From Corynespora cassiicola (Eukaryota > Ascomycota > Dothideomycetes > Pleosporales > Corynesporascaceae), in contig JAEUWY010000020.1 of NCBI GenBank assembly GCA_022059125.1, forward strand, positions 2,170,001 through 2,234,000: 64,000 nt of DNA. The letters are read 5' to 3'. Positions within the stretch are counted from its first letter, which is position 1. Every line of letters starts with the position of its first letter. The notes beneath the pieces were generated by a model that saw only the letters and a program-made list of their open reading frames with translations, ran no database searches and was not told the origin of the DNA. Of this stretch, positions 54,497 to 64,000 are shown piece by piece. The position numbers and the translations under genes are program-made.

Positions 54497-55785
54497 TCAG
54501 TATTCTTCCTCCTTGTCCACACTAGTTAGATCCATCCTCATCCTTTCCCCCCTCGCAAACAAACTCCCCAGCAACGCCCCATTAACACACTTCGGAGCCG
54601 ACACCACACAAACCCCATGCCCACAACAAGTCCCCAGCGTGCAAAACCCGCCCACGCCCTCGCAATCCGCATTCCCAGCGCACTGCCTGACACTCGCGCA
54701 GCTCGTCGTCCCATCGATGCACAGCGTGCGCCTCTCGTCCGCATCCTCGAAGCAGTAGCACTGGGGCCCGCACATGTCGAACCGTGCCTCGTGGCAGCGC
54801 ACCGGCGCGCACGCCTTGCACACGCCCCGGTCGCACGCCGGGAGCGAGTCCGGGCAGCGGGTCCCGCAGGCGCCGCAGTTTTGCGCGTCGGTTTGGAGGT
54901 CGAGGCACTGCTGGGGGTCTTGGGAGCAGAGGTTGGGGGTGGGCGGGCTGCAGGGGCAGGTTGTGGGGTGGGAGGTTGTGGTTGTGGTGGTGGTGGTTGT
55001 GCTGGGGGTGATTGTTGTGGTTGTCAAGGGGAGCTGTGGGTTGGGAGGATTTGCGTCAGCGTGCTTTTTTTTTTCTACTTTCACGGTGCTGTTGTTCTGG
55101 ATGTAATAGGAGGGGGGAAGGAGACTGCCGGCTTACAGTGATGTAGTCTACGTTGGTCAAGGTCTTCGTTTTGGTGGTGACTTTGGCCACGGTACGGGAT
55201 TCGGTCAGAGTAGTCGTCGTTGAAGATATAGACGTTGCGGTGGCGATGGGCGGGAGACCGAGGCAGCTGCAGGCAAGGGAGATCTTGGGGCATGAGTATC
55301 CCTTGACTCCCAGAGGAGGTGTACCACATCCGACCAGTGCAGGTGGGTACTCGGGGAGTGCATTTCGGGCTTGAAGTTCTGCAGGGCAGCTGTAGATTGG
55401 CTCAACTCTATTTGACAAAGTCAGTGCCTGGAGGATCCAGTCAGGGGTGGTGTTTTCGCTAGGCTTACATGGTGGTTATGACCTAGTCGGTAACAGTAGG
55501 CGCTGTCGAGGTTGATGTCCCGCTAAGTACAGTCAAGAGTTCAATTGTTGATGTAGTGGAGGTGATTGTGCTTGGTGTCGTAAAAGTCGTCGTGCTCGTC
55601 TCGGAGAAGGTCGTTGTGATCGTGGAAGTTGTGGTTGCAACGTTCAAAAGAGAAGAACAGTACTTTGTGCTCAAGGGGACCTTTTGAAGCATTTGCACGA
55701 TGGTAGTTACGGAACGACATTCTCCTACCATTGGCTCACATGCAGCAAAACCGGCTAGTAAGGATAGCAGCGTAAAGAACAACAT
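54497..55785 (-). CDS. Secreted Thr-rich, Cys-rich protein with an in-frame stop
   Basis: Reading from ATG 55785: signal peptide (MLFFTLLSLLAGFAACEP), CRSVTTIVQMLQ...YCSSLL and a Thr/Ser-rich linker. An in-frame TAG at 55484-55486 then sits 15 nt before a good donor (CCAT-GTAAGC). Beyond it two more exons are clear: one ending at 55137 (VEPIYSCPAELQ...GCGTPP...CSCLGLPP, Thr linker) and 55033-54497 (Thr run, then a Cys-rich domain: CPCSPP...NLCSQDPQQCLDLQTD...CGACGTRC). With acceptor AATAG the frame continues in phase through the TAG. With acceptor CTCCAG (exon from 55427) a weak donor before the TAG would be needed. So this is a gene with a premature stop, an unusual splice, or a sequence error. 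Likely extracellular; function unknown. Confidence 0.6.
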
Positions 55786-56753
55786 GATGCTAACGAACCA
55801 AGGGGAAAAAGCTGTGGTTCTGGCCGCCTTAAGAAGACCTGACTATTATGAATATTGTGGAATGCAAATGGGCCTTGGCTCTTGATTGGGATTTGATATT
55901 CTCCCCAAATGCCATCGCGAGGTAGAGAACAGCCCATGTTCACTAGCGAGTGGTTAGTTCAAATGCCAATAAGTTGTTTGGATGGCAGCAACATGGCAAA
56001 TTTTGGCACAGCATCTCTAAGTAGGAATAGGAACTGCCCTTGGGTCTGGAGAATGTTTAATGGGGGTGGATCTTCAAGTTTCTTTAGCAAGGCGAAGAAG
56101 AACTAAAGTCTGAACAAGAATGTAAAAGCCAAATAAAATTGAATTGAATCTTGTATTTAGTGTTAGGTATGAAATCTTCGGGCTTCATCCAGATCGGCAA
56201 ATAATCCTCGAAATGAACGCCAGTCTCCGTTATTCGTTCACATGTGAATCCAAATTTGGCAGGCTACTTGATTAATAATAGCAGAGGTTAGCTATCTATT
56301 CACCAAGGACAAAACTACAGTAGCATTGCAACAGAATCGCGTAGATTTGCAAAAAAAAAAAAAAAAAGGCATTCCTACATGGATACATGTGTATAGGCAG
56401 CTGGCTGTTAGGCAGGTACCAAGTCTGGTTGACTACGTCACGTGGCTGAGCCATCGGCGCTACGATTGGCCGCCCTCACAACTTGCTTCCGACGCTGCGT
56501 CGGTGACGCCCTGGTCATTTCTACTTCACCACCTCGAGGGCGCGCATATATTGATACCCCTTCTGTCGCTTCTCTCGGTCTCTGTGCTTATCCGGGACGT
56601 ATTGTCTTCACACTCCACCACCGCGCCTCCCCACCACTCCCGCCTTATCTCCATTTCAGCGTCTCGGCGCACGCGAGGCTACAATGTTCTGCCTACGCAG
56701 TTGGATACCAGTGCTCTTTTTCCTGTATGCTGCACTCAGTGTCGCCTGATGTG
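55786..56753. other. Intergenic region with A17 run
   Basis: About 970 nt. Holds an A17 homopolymer at 56351-56367. An ATG at 56684 opens a short hydrophobic leader (MFCLRSWIPVLFFLYAALSV) that might be a first exon, but no acceptable splice to the following frame was found. Confidence 0.45.
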
Positions 56754-57179
56754 ATGTGTGCTAACAGTGGTAGCCTGAGGACAAATGCGTCGCCCGTTTA
56801 CCTGATCCTCTCAATCTCCGCGACCTACTTCCTCAACCGGCCATGCGTCTACTGCTCGCTCCTCCTCTTCATCCTCGTAGTCGCCCTCTTTGACTTCCAA
56901 ACCCCCTGGTTTGAGCCGCCGCTCTCGTCCGACACAGCCGAAATTGCGCTCAATGGAACGACACCCTTCCGAGACACAATCTTGGAGACGGCCGGTGTTT
57001 TCGCGCAAGCGGCAAACAACACGGCGCAAGCTGTCATCAAAGGCGCCGTCGAGGGCCTGCGAGAAAAGACCATGGGTGTGCCCGAAGTGAGTGACGGCGC
57101 AAACTACGAATGGGTCAAGGGCCTGCTGGGCAAGAAGGAGTGGCGCATCAACTGCCTCGACGTTTTGGTGAGGATCTAG
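56754..57179 (+). CDS. Possible membrane-anchored small protein (start uncertain)
   Basis: 141 codons from ATG 56754. Contains a hydrophobic segment YCSLLLFILVVALFDF followed by a soluble Ala/Thr-rich part with regular helix pattern (FAQAANNTAQAVIKGAVEGL) and KGLLGKKEWRINCLDVL. The composition looks coding, but the N-terminus is arbitrary and an upstream exon is likely. Not recognised. Confidence 0.4.
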   Translation: MCANSGSLRTNASPVYLILSISATYFLNRPCVYCSLLLFILVVALFDFQTPWFEPPLSSDTAEIALNGTTPFRDTILETAGVFAQAANNTAQAVIKGAVEGLREKTMGVPEVSDGANYEWVKGLLGKKEWRINCLDVLVRI

Positions 57180-58153
57180 AGGGTTGGCCGGTGATATGCC
57201 TGAAACGTTCGAAGCTATATTTTATAATGGGCAACATGAGGGCTGGTCAGATCTATGCTTGTCGCGGTCTGGATGTTTTAGTACAGATGCACGGTTGGGC
57301 GCATGGTTCAGGAGCATTTCCCTGGCGTTGGTATGGACTTTTTGCGCCTCGAATATTTGACTTTGGTCACCTTGCACCAATTGCGATGCTTTTCGATCCA
57401 CTTGGGACGGAAGGACGCGGACTCGTGGAAGTGTATGGTGCGTCGCGATTAATCATGGAGTACGAGACTCGTAGCTGTAGGGGCCTTAGGCCCGGAATAT
57501 ACCTTCCTATTACAATAGTAACCTGCCATTGTGATATCGTAAAGACCCAGCGGTTGGTGGGTCCGCTGGATATGGCAAAAGCATGGTGGTTCACCACCTG
57601 TCAAACGCCAATTTCCGTGAGCCACGAACGAGGCAGACAAAGCTTACATCAAGGGCATCAGCGCAGCAGCCTCACTCGCCCTGTCAGATACATCCGACTA
57701 CGGAGACCCTTTCCCGCAGCATGCTCGTCGCAGCCCATGTCGATGATGCATTTCTGGTGGACCCCTGCTCGGCTAGCGCGGGGCCCTACAGGGCGAGGGG
57801 CAATTGGCCGCCTCTGGCCGTGTCACCTGCTCCAGCCGTGCCCGTAAACGCACCCTCACGCAATCGTACTCCGCCATTCCGCAGCCTACTCCGACCCCTC
57901 TCCGAAACTGGCCGCCCTTTCGCTTCTGTCGAGACGCTGTTCTCGACCACAGCTCTGGACCAAGCTTCTTGCCCGATCCTCAGTCTGTCACCTGTCGACC
58001 TCGAGCTATACAAACAAACAGCACCACTTACCTAGGTTCACTGGACGCCCGCTTCGATCGCGCCCACAATTCAACCCCGCTCTCGCCTCTGCTACAGCTC
58101 TCGCCCGCCAAGCTAGGTCTTGCTCCTCAGAAGTAACCAGCAGCTTTGCCATC
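57180..58153. other. Promoter region of the M1 aminopeptidase
   Basis: About 970 nt with no supportable gene; long overlapping frames are GC-driven. The last 200 nt are pyrimidine-rich. Confidence 0.5.
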
Positions 58154-61100
58154 ATGGCGTCGGACAGGGACATTCTCCCCAGCTGGTCAGTCAAGCTTCT
58201 CATCGCGTGATCCTGTCACGAACAACTCGAGCCGGCTTCCTCCGCTCCGCAATCGTGCCCATCATCTTGTCGCTTTATGATGCCTGCTATACTGGACCCA
58301 TTGACTGACCAGAAAAAAAACAGGGTCAAACCCACGCACTACGCGCTCTCCCTTTATGACCTCGAGTTTGGCGGAAACTTCACCTACCAGGGAACCGTCA
58401 CCATCAACACCAGCATCAACAAGGACGGCGCGTTTAACGACATTGTGCTGAACGCCCATCAGCTCAAGGTTCACGGTGCCGAGCTCAAGACGGGAGACGC
58501 TGTTCGTCCAGCCAAGGATATCTCGTACGATGAGAAGCGCCAGCGCGTCACTCTTGACTTTGGAGAGCAGATCCAGTACAATGGCGAAGCCAGCCTGACA
58601 ATTAAGTTCCAGGGCACCATTAACAACGTGAGCATCCAGACAGTCACAATCTGAAAAATTACTAAATCCTTGAACAGATCATGGCCGGTTTCTACCGCTC
58701 CAAGTACAAGCCCAAGGGCGACGTTCCTGCCTCAGTGGCCAAGGACGACGAATTCCACTACATGTTCAGCACACAGTTTGAGTCTTGCGATGCTCGTCGT
58801 GGTTTCCCTTGCTTTGATGAGCCGAACCTCAAGGCCACCTTCGATGTCGAGATTGAGATTCCGAAGGACCAGGTCGCACTCAGCAACATGCCTGAAAAGG
58901 AGACAAAGCCGAGCAAGAGGGAAGGTTTCCATAACGTGGTCTTTGACCGTACACCCATCATGTCCACCTACCTCCTTGCATGGGCCATTGGTGATTTCGA
59001 ATATGTTGAGGCCTTTACCAAGCGCAAGTATAATGGCAAGAGCATCCCCGTGAGGGTCTACACCACGCGCGGGCTCAAAGAGCAGGGGCGCTTTGCCTTG
59101 GAGAACTGCCACCAGATCGTCGACTACTTCTCGGAGGTAGGGAATGTTCCACCTCGACACAGGTTAAAATCTAACGTACCCAGGTCTTCCAAATCGACTA
59201 CCCGCTTCCCAAGGTCGACCTTCTTGCCGTTCATGAATTCGTAAGTTATCTGTTTCTTGTTGGCCGTACGACGAATTGCGCTGATTTATTAGCCAATTAT
59301 ACGTACTGCCCCCCTTGGTGTTTGGAGTCATACTGATCGTTGTTTGATAGTCTCACGGTGCCATGGAGAACTGGGGTCTCATCACCTACCGGTCAGTATC
59401 CATCTGCGAGTCAACCATTAATGCGCTAATGCAGCTACAGAACCACTGCTGTGCTGTTCGACGAGAAGACATCAGCCGACAGCTACCGAAACCGTGTTGC
59501 CTACGTCGTGGCACACGAACTCGCTCACCAGTGGTTTGGTAACCTAGTCACCATGGACTGGTGGAGTGAGCTATGGCTTAACGAAGGTTTCGCTACATGG
59601 GTCGGATGGTTCGCCATTGACCACTTGTACCCAGGTATGGATAGCCAAAGGCCAAGTTTGGGACCACGCTAACACTGCTGCAGAATGGAATGTCTGGGGC
59701 CAGTTTGTCGTACGTTCAAGATCCAGAGGTATCCGCTCCTTGCAAATGCTGACTATTCTCTTCTAATCTAGACCGACTCTGTCCAACTAGCCTTCGCTTT
59801 CGACGCACTCCGATACTCTCACCCGATCGAGGTACCTGTGTATGATGGTCTTGAGGTCGATCAGATTTTCGACCACATCAGCTACCTCAAGGGAAGCTCT
59901 GTGATCCGCATGTTGAGCTCCCACCTGGGAGAAAAGGTGTTCCTCCAGGGTGTTGCCGACTACCTCAAGGCTCACCAGTACTCCAATGCCACGACCAATG
60001 ATCTGTGGTCGGCTCTGAGCAAAGCCTCGGGTCAAGACGTCAACAGCTTCATGGACCTCTGGATCCGAAAGATTGGCTTCCCAGTTGTTACAGTCGCGGA
60101 AGAGCCCGGACAAATTGGCTTGCGCCAGCAACGTTTCCTTCTCTCAGGAGATGCCAAACCTGAAGAGGACGAGACCGTTTGGTGGATTCCTCTGGGTCTT
60201 CACACTGGAGCTGATGCTTCCGCAGCTTCTGTGCACAAGACTGGAGCTCTAACCCAGAAGGAGGAGACCATTCGTGATGTCAACGATTCCTTCTACCAGA
60301 TCAACAAGAACCTCACTGGATTCTATAGGACCAACTACCCACCTGAGCGACTCACCAAGCTTGCTGATGCTCGTCATCACTTGACTGTGCAGGACAAGAT
60401 CGGCTTGGTTGGTGATGCTTACGCAAACGCAGTTGCCGGATACGGCTCTACTTCTGGCCTGCTTGCTCTGGTCGAGCGCTTCCAGGACGAGTCCGAGTAC
60501 TTGTAGGTGCCTTTGTTCCCCGAAGCGTCAGTGGATTCTCTAACAGTCATGCAGGGTGTGGTCTCAGATTCTTACCAACTTGGGCAATGTTCGTAGCATC
60601 TTCTCCGGTACCGAAGATATCAGCGAGGGTCTCAAGAAGTACAGCTTGAAGCTGGTTACGCCAGCTGTTGAGAAGGTCGGATGGGAGTTCAAGCAGGGCG
60701 AAGGCTTCCTCATTGGCCAGCTGCGCGCTGCTCTCATCTCTTCTGCTGGTCTCCTTGGCCACAAGGGTACTGTCGACGAGGCCCTGCGTCGCTTCGACCT
60801 CTACACTTCAGGCGAAGACAAGGCCTCCATTAACCCTTCCCTGCGCCAGGCAGTGTTCTCCATCGCCATCAAGGAGCGCGGTGAGCCGGCTTTTAAGGCT
60901 GTCCAGAATGAATATTTGACCACGTCATCTATTGATGGTAAAGAGATCTGTCTCCGAGCTCTCGGCCGCGTTCAGTCTCCTGAGCTTGCCAAGGAGTTCA
61001 TGTCTTTCATCTTCTCCGACAAGGTTGCCATGCAGGACAAGCACTCTGGTACCATTGCTCTTGCCAACAACTCCAAGGTCCGCCTTGAGGTGTGGAACTT

Positions 61101-61365
61101 TGTCCGTGACAACTGGGATTCTCATATCCACCCTACGCTCGCGGGCAATCTGGTTGTGCTAGAGCGCTTCCTGAGGTTCGGCCTGAACAAGTTCGCCGAC
61201 ACTACAGTGGCTGATGAGATTGCCGCGTTCTTCAAGGGCAAGGACACTCGCGGCTACAACAAGGGCTTGGACGTCATCGATGACACCATCAGGAGTCACG
61301 CAAAGTACCGAGTCCGCGACGAGGGAGTGGTAAGGGAGTGGTTGAAGGCTAATGGCTACGCCTGA
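58154..61365 (+). CDS. M1-family zinc aminopeptidase (Aap1/Ape2, puromycin-sensitive type)
   Basis: Nine exons: 58154-58185, 58324-58627, 58678-59136, 59184-59240, 59351-59391, 59441-59634, 59684-59709 (26 nt), 59772-60502 and 60555-61365; 884 residues. Opening [19 protein letters not shown] is the family N-terminal beta domain. The exopeptidase motif GAMEN is at 287-291 and the zinc site HELAHQW (His323, Glu324, His327) with Glu346 in WLNEGFATW. The helical C-terminal ERAP1-like domain fills the last exon ([10 protein letters not shown] to [10 protein letters not shown]). It removes N-terminal residues from peptides, in the cytosol or vacuole. The 136-nt first intron contains an A8 run directly before the CAG acceptor. 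Confidence 0.96.
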
Positions 61366-61910
61366 CTTGGACCGAAGTTGTAAAAGCAGAAAGGAGAATC
61401 TTAGGGCCATCTAAATGATGAGCTGAAGAACGACCTAGCGCTATATATGTAAAATATAACAAAAATAATGGCATGCAAGACGGGAAAGCCTTAATCTGCA
61501 CTGATCTGTGAAGTTTTCCCTCTGGTTCATATAGGCCGCTATATCCAGTCATACCACAGCGTATAAGGTGATGTCGATACAGGCGAGCTTTTGAGCAACT
61601 GGATGTATGAATTCATAGAGATTCTATTTTGTTAATTTCTGAATGGCTCTCCTTGGGTATCTTGTCTCATCCTCACGGACCTCCTAGAAAGCTCCTTCTG
61701 ATAGCTGGCACGCATACTCCCTCTCCCGCCGAGAAGCAACCCTCCCAAACAAGCACAAGGCACCCATAAGAGTTGACACTTGCAGCATGCGCCACTTGCC
61801 GCCTCCAGTCTCCCATATCTCGGGACTCCATTGCCACGGGTCTACTCGTACACTATTGCCACCAAGAAAAAAAAAATCCGCCCCAGCTTGTGCATGCGCT
61901 CCCCCAAAGT
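61366..61910. other. Convergent intergenic region
   Basis: 545 nt between the stops of the aminopeptidase and the NCE101-like gene; AT-rich 3' UTR-type sequence, no gene. Confidence 0.55.
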
Positions 61911-62162
61911 TTACTTCCTCTCGCCCTCCCAAACAAGGGCCCACCGCCTCTTGAAGACATCCAGCGTCTCCCCCGTGTTCCTCCCCTTTTCCTTTTCTTC
62001 GCGGTTTATACGGGTGGCGGCGGCAGCGAGGCCCATGGATATGGCGAAGATGGGGTCGAGGGTTCTGTTTTCGGGAGAAGGTTGGCATTAGAAAGGGTTG
62101 TGCGGGCAGGAAGGAGTACGGGGATAGCGTATTCACCTTGAGATGATGTATTTTCCAGACAT
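61911..62162 (-). CDS. NCE101: NCE101-like non-classical export protein (59 residues)
   Basis: Exon 1 62162-62137, 72-nt intron (GTGAAT...AACAG), exon 2 62064-61911; 59 residues. The joined protein begins MSGKYIISRTLDPIFAISMG and continues AAAATRINREEKEKGR, GETLDVFKRRW. This matches the fungal NCE101 family: N-terminal YIISR-LDP-F, one membrane helix, then the highly conserved RINREEKEKG. Yeast Nce101 was found in a screen for non-classical export; its mechanism is not settled. The coding sequence is too short and split for simple ORF scans, which instead show a longer, meaningless frame on the same strand. Confidence 0.88.
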
Positions 62163-63777
<1,615 letters not shown>

Positions 63778-64000
63778 GTTGGCGGTGTGTGAGACTGGGT
63801 GTGTTTCTGTGTGTGGTTGGGATAGCGAGGGCGTTGTGGGATCTTGTGGTCGTTGAGGGCGTGGCGGGGGAGTTATGTAGGAGGGTTGGTTTGGCGGCGG
63901 TGAGAGAGGCGGTTCTTGTTGCCTGGGCGGGGCGCGTGCTATTCCCCGCTTAGTCAAACCCACTGCATGCCCAATTCACTTAAAGTACAGTACCGCTAGT

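Noticed and set aside
57110..57847. 245-codon plus-strand frame
   Set aside because: Overlaps the end of another candidate frame and promoter sequence; no coherent composition or start.

Overview
This is a nuclear segment of a filamentous ascomycete (Pezizomycotina). It is most likely Dothideomycetes; the class is an inference from protein flavour only. The grounds are dense intron-bearing genes with introns of about 50-60 nt and clear fungal branch sites (CTAAC/CTGAC), plus typical fungal proteins: NCE101-like, M43 protease, pectin lyase, CCCH/NYN-like protein, PEX16 and ATG8. Exon structures were assembled by hand from splice signals and reading-frame continuity. Every spliced length given is a sum of whole codons.

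Layout. 1-9 kb, all on the minus strand: a partial unknown protein, a protein with U-box-like segments, a THEM6-type thioesterase and eIF2D/Tma64 (first intron GC-AG). 10.6-14.5 kb, plus strand: a seven-TM-like protein with a 15-nt microexon and a secreted pectin lyase. 14.9-18.1 kb: four small unrecognised membrane proteins. 18.5-24.7 kb: RNase H1 with two viroplasmin repeats, a DUF202 membrane protein and 6-phosphofructo-2-kinase/fructose-2,6-bisphosphatase. 27.7-33.4 kb: CCCH zinc-finger protein, glutathione S-transferase, ribosomal protein eS7 and a MIP channel. 33.4-38 kb: an AT-rich tract holding two HD-domain paralogues. 38.2-43.5 kb: PEX16, an interrupted tRNA-Leu(CAG), proteasome subunit RPN8 and a SWIM-finger (Shu2-like) protein. 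43.5-47.3 kb: a long GC-rich stretch without a supportable gene. 47.3-52.3 kb: SWIRM protein, CDC50/LEM3-type flippase subunit and secreted M43 metalloprotease. 53.6-57.2 kb: small or doubtful ORFs and a secreted Thr/Cys-rich protein carrying an in-frame stop. 58.2-63.8 kb: M1 aminopeptidase, a tiny NCE101-like gene and ATG8.

Most genes are housekeeping and unrelated to each other. Extracellular degradation (pectin lyase, M43 protease) and membrane or organelle biology (PEX16, ATG8, CDC50, MIP) are represented, but no biosynthetic cluster or intact mobile element is visible.

The outstanding item is the tRNA-Leu(CAG) gene at 39791-39974 on the minus strand. It is split by two insertions that both look like spliceosomal introns (GTATGT...CTAAC...CACAG and GCAAGT...CTAAC...CACAG). 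One lies in the D-loop and one inside the anticodon stem, neither at the normal 37/38 site. Removing both gives a perfect 81-nt tRNA-Leu with A73. Box A, box B and a T7 Pol III terminator are intact.
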